Of a stretch of 64,000 bases of DNA, positions 1-12,061 are shown one piece after another; position 1 is the stretch's first letter; every line of letters begins with the position of its first letter. Where the stretch lies: assembly GCA_023515745.1 (NCBI GenBank), contig JALECJ010000056.1:496001-560000 (forward strand). The letters are read 5' to 3'. The translations under genes and the position numbers were made by a program. Source of the stretch: Amoeboaphelidium protococcarum. Its lineage: Eukaryota; Aphelidiomycota; Aphelidea. The notes beneath the pieces were generated by a model that did not search any database, was not told where the DNA came from, and was given only the letters and a program-made list of their open reading frames with translations.

Positions 1-673
1 CCCGTCGTTCCTTGTGCAAGAATATATTTACATCTCCAATCATGGCTACTTGGTAATAATTATTATTGTTACTGAAAGATGATAAAGTGGATCATGTAAA
101 GTACAAATAACTTACTTCCATAGTTGAATCTCGCGCTCTCGTTTTACACTTTCAGAGTGTTATCGCGATGTATAATGATAAATGTGAGTTCTACACGATG
201 GAATAATTCTTCGGATACTATTACTCTGTGACTTACTATCATCATCTAGTCGCCATTTTTGTTGCATTTCATACTCTTCATCTAACGTGAGAGGTTCGCT
301 TGCAGTTTACTCTACCGTCTTTAATTACATGAGGTAAATCAGCAGACGCGTATTTAGCAGTTTACCTCTCAAGATTGGATCCTGCATCCATTAATGATAA
401 GCAGGAACGTGTTCTCTATTGTACGGCACAAGCATTATATCGCCATTCGACTACAACATTCATATATTTTGTAAGAAGATGACAATAAAAAAAAGAATAC
501 CAATACTGTATCTCCATTCAATTTCATCTCGCCTTCAATTGAAATTTCTGCAGTGATCGAGTAACGAGAGATTTATCAACCTTTCTCCTTTAAAATCGTT
601 TCTCATTGAAATATCCGTATTCCCATTTATAGTTGAAGCCATAAAGACTTGAAACAAGTATAGGAATAAATTC
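1..673. other. Intergenic stretch, nothing recognised
   Basis: No convincing reading frame or RNA was found on either strand. It is A/T-rich and presumably holds the 5' region of the EXS gene that begins at 674. Confidence 0.4.
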
Positions 674-2035
674 ATGCCATATATGTCAGCAGGGGGGAAG
701 CCATTTTATCAGCGAAACAGATTGTATATTATTCTACTGGTTTCCTTCATTGGACTCTCCTGGCTCATGCTTCCAGTTTCATGGCTCGATGTCGAGTTGG
801 AGCAGATTCTGCCGCCAATGTATCGATCAATGTTGCTTATTACGCTGGGCATATACTTATTCGCTCTAAGTCTGCAAGTGCTCGCTAATGCTGGAATTGA
901 GTTTCTGAGATTGATTTAGTATGAGTCCAGTAACACAGAGTCTAGTTTTGTGCAGCTTTTGCGATCGCTGAGACTGCTGAGCTTCTGGCTTACCGCGCTT
1001 ACACTGTTCTGGATGGTGATTTTCACCCTTATCAGAGATTAATAATAAAGCTTTGGCTAGCATCCGCAGAGTTTAGCTGATTTGGATGAGGCTTTTGTTA
1101 TATTGATGTCCTGTGTCTCCTTCGCTGGCGTTGCTTTCTACATTATGCGATAGAATTCCAATCTTCTGGCACTCATGTCCTACCTAATATCCACCGCTGT
1201 ATACTCTCCCATGACGCAGTAAACTAAGCTTAGTCAAATATTATTCGCGGATGTTCTCACTTCTTACTCTAGAGCATTTCGGGATCTATCTGTCATCATG
1301 TGTTCATTTTTAACTTCGTATGATTTGGACTCTTACTAGAGCTCACGCTGTAATAATTCAATCTTTGTATTTACGCTCATCTCAACTCCGTACCTCATAC
1401 GATTGCGATAATGTGTCGCCGATTATCGCTGTGGGCAGAAGCATCAATTTTGGAACGGTCTTAAGTATTGCAGTATCCTGCCTGTATTGGTATGTGCTTA
1501 TCTTCTCCGGATATTTAATAATGTTGATAACAGTTATATCCTGGCTGCATGGTTTGTATCTGCTATATTTAATTCATCGTTTAGTCTATACTGGGATGTT
1601 TTCTACGACTGGGAGCTTGGATAGCGTCGATTTGGCTACCTGAGACAGCACTTGCTCGTTGAATGGCATCACTTTATCGTGTATCCTTTACTTGACATTG
1701 ACAATAAAGTGATGTCAACCTTACCTTTAATTGGGGAGGACTAAAATGATCTAGTTCTATTATCGCCTCGTCGGGCTGGTCAACATACGATTGCGAGTGG
1801 AAGTTCTAAACTTTAATCATCTCACAGTCTTTATTACGCGCTCTGCTTATTCAACTTCCTGGCGCGGTTCTCTTGGCTCATAAAGATAATGATCGAGTAT
1901 TATGGATATAACTTGCATCCGAACTGGTCAATGTACACATTGATGATTGTTGAGATACTTCGGCGTAATGTTTGGTTGATATTCAGAGTGGAGCGATCAT
2001 ATGTCAACACTGTTCATCAAAGTAATACTGAGTGA
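674..2035 (+). CDS. EXS-domain membrane protein, ERD1-like
   Basis: A single uninterrupted frame of 453 codons from ATG 674 to TGA 2033-2035 when TAA/TAG are read as Gln; three adjacent TAA codons follow an RD pair near residue 122. The protein is a multi-span membrane protein. Its C-terminal half (about residues 165-445) has the layout of the EXS domain, with SYSRAFRDL, the aromatic pair LYWDVFYDWELG and a final segment rich in Trp and Tyr. There is no SPX domain, so it resembles yeast Erd1 (Golgi phosphate recycling and glycosyltransferase retention) more than Syg1/XPR1, which is encoded separately at 14072. Family membership is read from the sequence; the Golgi role is inferred from Erd1. 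Confidence 0.75.
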
Positions 2036-2173
2036 CGTTACATGCAAGTCTCAAAAACCTGAGAGTTTCCTCATAATTGTAAGACTTCATTGTTAACTGT
2101 AGTATAAGATAAAACAATGTTAGAATCTCAATATAATCAATTTTCTAATATTAAAATTCTGATAAAATTACTT

Positions 2174-3292
2174 TCAAATTCCGGATAGCAGCGACTAACC
2201 TACAGAGTTGAGTGCAGCGACATTGTACATTTACTACAAGAACTTGTCACCTTCCACAGAACTATCAAGTGTCAATATGGCGCCAATCTTACCAGCACTC
2301 TCTGCATTAGTCAAACTCTTCAATAGGAAGACACTTAAGGATATCACGCTAGCAAACGCAAATTTCACCCCGAAATGGTAAATTAATCCCACAAAATCAA
2401 TCTTGTCACTAAAAGTCATCCCAGACATTTTGGCAGAGGCGATATCAGTTTCCCCGGTGTAGATCATTTACAATGCCGAAAACACCACCTCTGATGAATA
2501 TAAATCCAGAGACACTTTCAGAGTTTCTTTTGATAGAATCGTGAAATAAGAGCCTGGGCTTGCTGAGGCCTTTAGCACATTAAGGTGGCACCTGATGCGA
2601 TCATTGCGAGTAATCAGCTCTATATCCAAATCTGAAGCAGACTAAGAATCCTAATGAGCATCTTAAGCGAGTACTTGGTTCCATAAATTTTGCCCCAGTG
2701 ACGGAAAAGTAAACCTTTGAGTCAAGTCTCGCCAATAGAGCACTTAATCGTACTACGATTGAGTACTGTAAACCGTGACTGATAACGTGGGCACAAATAT
2801 CCTTCTCTCGTTCAAATTTGCAATTTCCATATTTCGAATCATTATTTCCGTCGGCGATTGCAACTTGACATCACTGCAATACTCCCCCCCCGTACCAAGA
2901 GCATCAGTGTCGTCGGGAAAAAATTCGACATCTACGCGCCATTCAACTCTATAAACCGACAGCGTTTCTACCATGGATGGATCGCATCTGACCTTGAACG
3001 CCAAAAATTTATTGAATTTATATTATTGGTGTAAAGTTACAAAGTTGATAGTTTATTGGCCAAAAGAACAGAGAGGTTAAACCACGATACTGCATTGTGC
3101 TTGGTATGGATATCTTAAAGCAGCAGGCTGGAGTTTATATTCCAATGCAGGAGGGCACACTTCCGCATAAGAGTTAAATTCAGGTAGCTAAACAGAAACT
3201 TCCCAGACTGGAACAAGCTTGTCTTCGATCACCGGAGTAGCATTACAGGCTTGAGCTATAAGCAGCACAAATGCAAAGAAATACTATGCCAT
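2174..3292 (-). CDS. Secreted or lumenal protein with BTB/POZ-like C-terminal domain
   Basis: A 372-aa frame from ATG 3292 to TGA 2174, without introns. Residues 1-18 (MAQYFFAFVLLIAQACNA) form a good signal peptide. The middle (20-220) is beta-rich and has no recognised family; it is reminiscent of the MATH-like regions that precede BTB domains. About residues 222-300 resemble a BTB domain: a DIELI...R.H..VL.AS opening, then F-x-x-x-L and an IYTGE motif near residue 275. BTB domains normally work in the cytosol or nucleus, so a signal peptide is odd. A coding-like stretch with an intron-like segment lies upstream (3350-3610), so a longer N-terminus that would bury the signal peptide cannot be excluded. 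Confidence 0.6.
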
Positions 3293-3675
3293 TTTTGTGC
3301 TGAATTTTAAAAAAGAGCTGAGTGGTATCATACGATAAATCAACTTTCTATTCAAGCTCCTTGGCCCATTCACCCCTTGATCAATCACTTCCCTTTTCTG
3401 TCAAATTCACACACATGTACAATGACATTGTAGGCCCATAAGCAAATTTCTTACAGATAGTTTGCAGTAGATGCGCTCTTTAAATCGTGTCAAGATATTA
3501 CTACGCTTTGTCTATGATGAACAGTACACAGGTTCAATTAGGAATCGGTACCTGCGCTGAATCACATTGACCATACATTCAATGGTAACGTGTACACAAA
3601 TCTAATGAACATCGATGTAGGTAAAGAAATTATGAGGGAATATTTATTTAATAGCAATTAAAGTCTATTGCTGTA
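3293..3675. other. Gap between two minus-strand genes
   Basis: Minus-strand sequence at about 3350-3610 reads as open, with a GTAAG...GACAG intron-like segment near 3400-3460. It is in frame with the gene at 3292 but has no upstream ATG. It may be a 5' exon, or chance. Confidence 0.3.
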
Positions 3676-4260
3676 TCAACTTAAAACCATCCGCTCAATC
3701 TTTCGAAATATAAAAGCTCCATAACCTTCGGCTGACTCGTCGATCACCTTCTATACCAGAATTGATTTCCATCCTCGATCATTAGCCATCAGGACATCAG
3801 TGAGCACTCTATCACCCATCATGACGACTTGAGATTATTCAAAGTCAGAGTGACGCGTCCGCAGAAATTTCTCAACTTCCTCTCCACATGCTGGCTTTTT
3901 AGCAGTAACTGGAATCACCTCAAGGCCTTCAAACCTCTTATTAGTGTTGCGATACTGAGGATCCAAAGATATAGTATTACTGAGCCAATAAACATTCTCA
4001 AATGATTCCTTCATTGCTGTAAAAGACTATCGATATTCTTCATATACAGAATCTTGACGCGGATGACACCAGCAGTTGTCTTTATCAATCAATAATATCA
4101 CATTCTGTCTAGCCTTGACTCCCACACCAGAATCAAACAATTATTTCCATTTCGCTGCAGTATCGATAGTTGCCGGAGATACAATTTTTGCCGATGGTCG
4201 TAATATTTTAGGATCAAACAATATTCTACTCAGGAACTAAAGAGGTTAAAGATTAATCAT
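3676..4260 (-). CDS. GEP4: Phosphatidylglycerophosphatase, GEP4 type (HAD IIIA)
   Basis: 194 aa from ATG 4260 to TGA 3676; an in-frame ATG at 4302 would add 14 residues. HAD phosphatase of the Gep4/PTPMT-analogous family, which dephosphorylates phosphatidylglycerophosphate in mitochondrial cardiolipin synthesis. Motif I is DKDNC with the aspartates at residues 59 and 61, followed by W-C-H-P. Motif II is the S/T of the WLSNT segment, a KKPACG segment supplies the conserved lysine, and motif IV is MMGDRVLTDVLMAN at 148-160. Length is close to yeast Gep4 (185 aa). The N-terminus begins with the INLQP..FL..IL..P pattern usual for the family. Confidence 0.85.
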
Positions 4261-4569
4261 TTTTAAAATAATTCGTGATTGCAATAACAAAACTGCATTC
4301 ATTCGATTGATTAAGATCGCGAAGATTAACTGATCTCGATTTTTTCATTTTCATCTTATTTTCATATCAGGGAGTTGCGTAATAACATTCAACTTGGTCT
4401 TTAATTATGTTTAGAGCCTGTAAATTGTATCCAATTAATAGACTATTTCGATGCAGGTAGATACATGATAGCTTTTACAAATTGAGTAGATTCCGTGGCA
4501 GTTAATGTGTGAGCACTCTTAAATGTCATGATGTGAGATTCCTTAATCAAGACTAATGGTGTTTTTAAA

Positions 4570-6680
4570 ATGCGGACGTTCCCTCGTAATATTCCAGGGC
4601 TGTCTAGTAGAGTCATCATATCTATAAAGAAGAACAGCGATTATAACCGAGAATTCTATGGATCAAAGTTAAATCATGTTTGCATTTGCTACTCCGTCCT
4701 GTAAGATTGCTCATTGATGTCATAAAGTGCTCACTGCGTGCTGTATAACTTGCGGTCATTATCACTCCATTATTTCTCACATCATCGGTCATGTTATCTC
4801 TAAACTATATGCAATTAGATTAAAGTAAATTTTATAAATATTTGAATGGGAAACTTCCTCGTATTCTTCATACCACTCTAATGACAATGGGGCCAACATT
4901 TATCAAGCTGGGGCAATGGGCTGCAACAAGACCAGATCTGTTCAGTAAAGAGGTGTGCTACACGCTGACTGAGCTTCATGATAATGTAGGTAGCTCTTTT
5001 AGACATAAGAAAGATGAAAACAAGTACTTAGAACGCGTATTTAAAACACAGTTTGGGGTATCAACGTCGGATATATTTGATGATGTGACTGAATAATGCG
5101 AACTAATCGGCAGCGGATGTATTGCATCTGTGTATAAGATGAAGCTGTCTCAAGACGCGATTTCAAAGCTGCGGCTCTCTCATCCTGATGCTGATCGTCT
5201 ATGGCCTGATGAAGAGAATCAAGGCATTGTGGCTGTGAAGGTGCGGCATCCTCACATTGCAAGAATCATCAACCTGGATTTATAGCTGATGAATTTTGCC
5301 GCGCTACTAATTGACGCGCTCCCAATTAAGAATATTGAGTATCTGAGTATAACTGAAGAGGTGCAAATGTTTGAAAGATTCATGATGGAGTAGGTTGACC
5401 TGAGACATGAAGCTGAGAATTTGAGAACTTTTAGACGGAACTTTTACTCTGATCAGGCTGATGAGAAGAGATTAAAGGATCGGGACAGATATTAGGATTT
5501 AGTATCAGATAACTCGTTTCCCGATAATGGACAAGATTCAGATTCTATATTCTCGTGGAAGAAGTGGAAGGAGAACACTATAGATATGGCTTTGAACATT
5601 GGATCGCAGATCGGTTCTGCCACTGGGGCTATGGATTGTACTCAAGTCTCATTTCCTTCCGTTATTGAATAGTACGTGGCTGAGGATATTCTCACGGAGA
5701 CTTTTGCTGACGGTATTCCGATTAAAGCTTTTATATACAGTGATAGCTAGAAGAACGATGATCTGCTTCAATCCGAGGATGATCATGAAGCTAGAACAAA
5801 ACGAAAGTAACTTAATTAATCTGTTGAATTGGTAAAGAAGAAGATTGCCAATGTTGGTCTATTGGCTTTCCTTAAGATGATGTTGGATGATAATTTTATT
5901 CACTCTGACCTTCATCCTGGGAACATAATTGTGCAACTATTTAACAGCGAAGGTCATCAGTATTCCCCTTCCATGCAGTCGAGCTTGCCAATGCAGTCCG
6001 CAGTAGCTAAACATGAAGTGAATAGGCTTAGAGTTCAAGAGGCTATATAGAATGGTTATACTAAGCCTAGACTAATATTTATAGATGCTGGACTAACTAC
6101 CACGTTGGATGACACGAATCTGAATAACTTTTTAGACTTATTCAGTGCTCTTGCTGATGGAGATGGAGCTCTAGCTGCGCGCTTGATGGTGGAGAGAAGC
6201 AGAATACCGGAGAGGTAGTTGCGCAGAAGACCAGAACTCCGAGACCTGCAGCATTTGCGCCTTGAACAAGTTCTGGAGGCTAAGTGCAGCGACTTTCCTG
6301 GTTTCTAGTAAAAGATGAGTCAATTGGTGTCAGATGTGTAATTGCAGACTTTTCGCTTGGGGAACATTTCTATAAGTGAACTACTGACTCAAGTCTTGGA
6401 CATGGTCCGTAATCATCACGTGAAAATCGAATCCGACTTTACTAATCTGGTCGTGTCTCTTATGATTATCGAAGGACTTGGAAGATCTCTGGATCCGGAC
6501 TTGGATTTGTTTGCATCTGCCAGGCCATTCTTGCTAAATAGAAAGGCTGCATTCTATGCACAGAAGGGTGGACTGATGTTGAAACTGGCTGCATACGTTG
6601 AAGCACGATTCTGGCTTCTTAGTAAACAGTGGTCAGAAGAAGAATACGGCCCGATTGACATTTTGATGTATTCCTTTTGA
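4570..6680 (+). CDS. ADCK/UbiB-family atypical kinase (coenzyme Q biosynthesis)
   Basis: The frame from about 4635 to TGA 6678 is open and matches the ABC1/ADCK family, closest to the ADCK2 type. It holds a hydrophobic N-terminal stretch, GPTFIKLGQWAATRPD (the KxGQ region), VAVKVRHP with the ATP-pocket lysine, HSDLHPGNI (catalytic loop) and a later IFIDAGL. These proteins act in mitochondria in ubiquinone synthesis or export. The start is uncertain: ATG 4570 (MRTFP...) lies in another frame and would need a short intron (suggested 4586-4632), while ATG 4791 or 4809 in the main frame would cut off conserved N-terminal sequence. From 4842 onward no intron is needed. Confidence 0.8.
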
Positions 6681-7014
6681 ATAATATTGTTGATCTCAAT
6701 ACTGCCTTCTGCTTCATTTACGCAACGAAACACTTCATTGTGGAAAGTGTGGCGTTAGTACGCGATTAGAGACGACGCTCCAGTGAATGAACAATCGCCA
6801 TTAAACAAGGAGAGAGCGCGCAGAGAGAAGAAACGACGCGTCCCGCCTCTTTCAACGTTTCGCCTTGTTGTCCGTCAAACAACAACAACGAAACGATAGA
6901 GCGAACAACAATTCCGTTCCGTCTCGTTCCGCCCGTAAAACAACGTCTTTTAGTCCTCTTACACGCATCGTTAGGATCAATTAATAATAATAAAGCATTC
7001 AATTTGCATACAAA
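6681..7014. promoter_or_regulatory. Upstream region of calmodulin
   Basis: A 334-bp gap with no TGA-terminated frame that looks like protein. It must carry the calmodulin promoter and 5' UTR. No sharp TATA box is evident, only AT-rich sequence before 7015. Confidence 0.35.
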
Positions 7015-7526
<512 letters not shown>

Positions 7527-7681
7527 GTCGTTTTTATGCGCACACTTGCTTATCATCATTATCATCATAATCATGGTTATAAAGGGTGAAAATGATTAAT
7601 AATTACTATTATTGAACGTTCATAATGGCAATAATACTAAGTATATGAATACACACTGCAGCTTTATTTTATTCTTTACTT

Positions 7682-8934
7682 TCACTTTTACGCATCTACT
7701 TCCTCCAGTTAATCCCCAGCTTATGCCTTGGAGCCACTTTAACTTGATTCTATTCTATTAATGAGCAAATCAGTGGGAATATCGTTCATATTGGATGCAC
7801 CTGTACGGCTAAATCTATCCACATTCTATCTTCTTCTCTTCTATAGCTGAATGCGAGCAGAAACGGAAGAGAACTTGGCCACTCGACCAGACTTTTATAT
7901 CCTCACCAGCATCTTACTCTAATCTTGCTCCTTGCTAACTCTAAAATTGTAATTTCTAATAGCGACGGCCTAATCAGTCGGTGATTGACCATCCGGCTAT
8001 TAATTTCCACCATCCACGTCCATATTGTCTTCTGAATTAATCTTCTCCACAGGCACAGAGCAAAAGAAGATCATTAACTGATCATTAGGATTATCGGGAT
8101 TAGATAGAGGTTTAAGAAATCTAGGTCCATCTTAAATAACATTAGGATACAGAGAAGTCGGTGGCGTAGGATCTTGATCAAAGATGCAATTCGTAAGTAC
8201 AATAGAGTCCATAGCCATATCTGGCTAAAGTACATATTCTTCCACTGCATGCAGAGATTCATCCTACGGATGCTTTAACTCTTCTAATGGCTGCAAATCA
8301 TTAAAAGTATCATTGATAATCTTAATCTATCCATCGCGACTGAAATCCATACCCAGAATTGATTTTCTCTATCTGTTCAAGTGTCTCTTCAAATCCCCCA
8401 AACCACTCTTACCCATACTCTTGGTGCTGTCGGCACTGAAATACTCTGTTCTTCGGAGCCAAGATACAACTGGTCTCTTACTGCTATTTTTTGCATCTGA
8501 TGAATCTTCTTCATTGATAACTTTGCGGCTTTTAAAAGGCTCAAGAATGGCTAGATCTTATTCATCCACAGTTTGAGTACGCGGCAAGCTATTTACAGAT
8601 TCATTAGTCTACGCCAGGTGGTCACTATCAATATCGGCGATTGTCAACGATTGTAAATCCACAAAATCTATACCCAGACCAAGTGTCATTGCAGCAAGGG
8701 GTTCTATAGGCTATTTCTTGTAATAATCAGACTAAACATACTGCATCATCTCCAGAGCCTCATTAGGATTCTGGAGCGAGAGCATCTTTGGAGGCATTGG
8801 GAGCAGAGGCAGCTGATTCTTGTATCGAACCTTGCACAGAAACTCTTATCCTTTCCTACAGCATTACATTAAGTGATATCAATGAAAGTCATAACTATCA
8901 TGTAATAAAAATACTTTGCTAATTTGCTAGACAT
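7682..8934 (-). CDS. PAF1: PAF1 complex subunit Paf1
   Basis: Two exons: ATG exon 8934-8915 (20 nt), a 59-bp GT-AG intron 8914-8856, then 8855-7682 with TGA at the end; 397 aa. The start has the Paf1 pattern EFLCKVRYKNQLP...PMPPK, followed by LGIDFVDLQSLT. The middle has RPVVSWLRRTEYFS, the most conserved Paf1 block, and the acidic/Gln-rich C-terminus is cut shorter than in animals. Paf1 is a scaffold of the RNA polymerase II elongation complex that supports H2B ubiquitination and H3K4/K36 methylation. It is divergently arranged with the GTPase gene at 9579. Confidence 0.85.
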
Positions 8935-9578
8935 TGTACTATTGATGTTAATATTAACTACCGCGTGTAATGAGCGGCTCGAGTAAGAAAGTTATTATGC
9001 GGAAAGATTCCCCAGCTGAGAAGAACAAAAGCTTGAAAACAATCTCTTCGCGTTAATTAGTTATGACAGAGATATTATCCAATGCGTTGCAATTAAAGCA
9101 TCTCCTGATATAGCTTACAAATTAATTGTGTGAATAATTACTCTCAATCGTATTGAAACACGTTGATAGTTACATCTGATACTAGTTGCCTTGACATATG
9201 AAATTAAGGCGCTGACAATTGATACCTTTATTTTACACGATGATAAAAAGATGCAGAGAATGAAAATACACTCTTTATATTCGAGTGTAGGGACTGAAAC
9301 ATTTCAAATATCTAAAGTACACGCTTTATGACAATGCATATTTAGTATAAGGTCGAAGTGAGTGAATGAGTGGTTGTCAGGTGACGCAATTCGATCTTGT
9401 TCTCAACGGATCTGCATCTTAAGCGGGTCTTCTTACTTCATCAGAGCATTGTTAAGAGAATATTTTTAAAGTCCATTCCCTTTCTTTCTTCTGATAAATT
9501 GATTGTTCTTGTTGTATTGTTATCATTTGTTGAAAATTGTTATTACTGTAAATTTCATTTCTATCAAGCTATCACTGA
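8935..9578. promoter_or_regulatory. Shared upstream region of PAF1 and the GTPase gene
   Basis: A 644-bp divergent intergenic region. Short frames occur but none resembles a protein. It presumably carries both promoters; no specific element was recognised. Confidence 0.35.
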
Positions 9579-11819
9579 ATGTCGTTACTAGATTATAGTC
9601 TGGCCAAGGGAGTCAACTTGCCGCAGGAGATTGAGGAGGGTAATATTGAGTACAAAATGATGCTCAATAATGACGTCAGAGAGGACCGGTTTCATTCATT
9701 GTGTACGCAGATGAAATGGCGCATGTCTGAGGGACACGGAGTGGCGTATTATGAACTCGGAGTGTAAGACAATGGCAGGCTGGTTGGACTCAGTCATGAT
9801 GAAATGGAGCATTCTTTGGAGCGATTGCGTGTTATGGCGAAAGAAGTTGGTGCAGAGGTTGCTGATATTAATCGCAAGTAGGTTCCAGTAGAATTTAGAA
9901 GAATGGCTCTTGATTAAAGATTTGATTACTTTGAGTATAAGAGTCGATAGAGTAAATCTACACCTTCCACCAGTAAAAAGGTTAGTACCAGTTAACTGAT
10001 GGTGGATAAAAATGGAGATGAATTCTCTGTGAGTAGTGAACTTTTTGCTTCTTAAAGTAGTAATGGTGATAACAATAACGATGATGCTAAATTCTATGTT
10101 GCTGAAGTTACAATCAAGTCCATTAGGAGTGAATAGAACTTTTAAGAGATTAGAATTGCATTCTTAGGCAATACCAATTGCGGTAAATCTTCACTGCTGG
10201 GATATCTGTCTCATGGCGAGTTGGACAATGGTAGTGGAAAGGCTAGACTGAATTTGCTTCGGCATCGACATGAGATTGAAAGTGGCAGATCGTCATCTAT
10301 ATCGCATTCTATAATTGGATTCAGTGATAATGGGGAGTTATTAAATTATGGGGCGACTATGGGAAATGTCGGCGCGTTCCAGGATGGAGATCCACTCAAT
10401 GATGCAGACCGTAATAAGGGATTGGGAGATTGGTGTGAGGGGTAGATTGTCGACTTGGCTAGCAAGATTGTGATGATGCTAGACACCTGTGGCCATCCAA
10501 AGTATCTACAGACCACCATATAAGGGCTGACATCTTATAATCCTGATTATGCATGTGTATTGGTAGATGGATCGAGTGGTTTTATTGATTCTACCACTAA
10601 AGAATTGCTTGGCCTTTCGCTGGTTCTAAATGTTCCTATTTTTATAGTGGTAAGTAAAATGGACATGGTGATTGATAGCACCGTCTTAAAGTCCACTATT
10701 CAGTCTTTAATAGAATTGCTGATGCTGCCAGGCACTAGGCGGCTTCCAAAGATTGTGAAGAACATGGAGGATGTGGCTTAATGCGCAAAAGTGTTTGCCG
10801 CTAATCAATCTGTTCCCATATTTCTGACATCTTCTGTAACTGGTGATAATATGGAGCTTCTTGAGAGATTCCTTTACCTGTTGCCAAGTAAAGATTATTA
10901 GTGGATTCTGCGCACAACTGAAGCTTTGTCTGACGAGTATTAATCTCTGCTCGATGCTGATATTGAATTCGTGATTGAAGATATCTTCAACGTTCCTAAT
11001 GTTGGCATTGTCGTAGGCGGTAGGATGGAAAGTGGGCAGATCATCAATTAATTGCATACTATTAGTGTTAATCCTGATGCAGATGATAAGAATGCTGCCG
11101 ATACTATTACTAATGCATAAAACTAGCTGTATGTTGGGCCAATCGATGAGTAAGGTGGTAAGTTCATACCTGTTGGCATAACGTCAATTCATAGGCAGAG
11201 GCGACCAGTAAAAGCTATCCGTGCTGGACAAGTTGCAACTTTAGCTTTGGCAAGTCTTGGTCAGAATACCGCTCTCCGGCGTGGAATGGTTATCACTAGT
11301 AATGCCTAGTTAAAATCTAGTCTATACTTTGAGGCTGATGTGTGTGTTCTTTATGCAGCCACTGGCTGTACGGCAAATGTCAATTGCTCCCCTGATGGAT
11401 TACAAGCAGTGTTGGATGAATTTAGCAGGAAGCGAAAGAGCAGCAGTAGTACCGGACAGGGCAGTGGAGATGATCAGCACAACGGTCGCAAAAGTCCAGA
11501 GAGAATGAGAAAGCCGCGATGGGGTCACATTTACATTGGCACCATTCATTAGCCTGCTGTGATTGTTGATGTTGTTCCCCTCGAGAAAGATGTGACTCCC
11601 ACTAATGCTGATATTGACGCGTCTGATGTTCCTGTTATTGTCAAGCAAGTCGATTTACTCACAGGGAAGAGGTACAAGATCAAATTTAGATTTGTACGGT
11701 GGCCAGAATACGTGAAAGTAGGTTCCAGACTTTTGTATCGAGAAGTCAAGTCTGAGCAATAAGGCAAGAGATCTCCGGGAATTAAAATGGTAGGTGATGT
11801 TGTTTCGTTAAATGATTGA
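9579..11819 (+). CDS. GTPBP1/GTPBP2-like translational GTPase
   Basis: One frame of 746 codons, ATG 9579 to TGA 11817-11819, with many in-frame TAA/TAG. The N-terminus has LPQEIEEGNIEYK and TQMKWRMSEGHGVAYYELGV, the signature of the GTPBP1/2 family upstream of the G domain. The P-loop is GNTNCGKSS near residue 197. The G3 motif appears as DTCGHPKY near 300 (usually DLAGHEKY) and G4 as SKMD near 357. Two beta-barrel domains follow. GTPBP1/2 relate to eEF1A and aid mRNA surveillance and ribosome-stalling rescue. A Ser/Asn/Asp-rich insertion sits between the N-domain and the P-loop, and a basic insertion (KRKSSSS...) near 615. Confidence 0.85.
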
Positions 11820-12061
11820 TTACCATTTTTTATATGAAGTTTACGATTTATATGTGACTGCGGTGCACCGTTTACTATGCACAATTTGGAATTTTAATTT
11901 TGGTTTCCAATTTTGATCTACAATTGCAACTTCAATTGATAGAGAAGTGAGCTATTAATAAATCGACGTGCTTCATATTACGATAAGCATTATTTTTCAT
12001 TAATCCATAAGTTTAATTGTGTCGTCTTTAATAAATTCTGTAATACTAAAGTAAATTCATA

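Noticed and set aside
6766-7002. 78-codon minus-strand frame upstream of calmodulin
   Set aside because: No homology and it sits in the expected promoter; likely chance.
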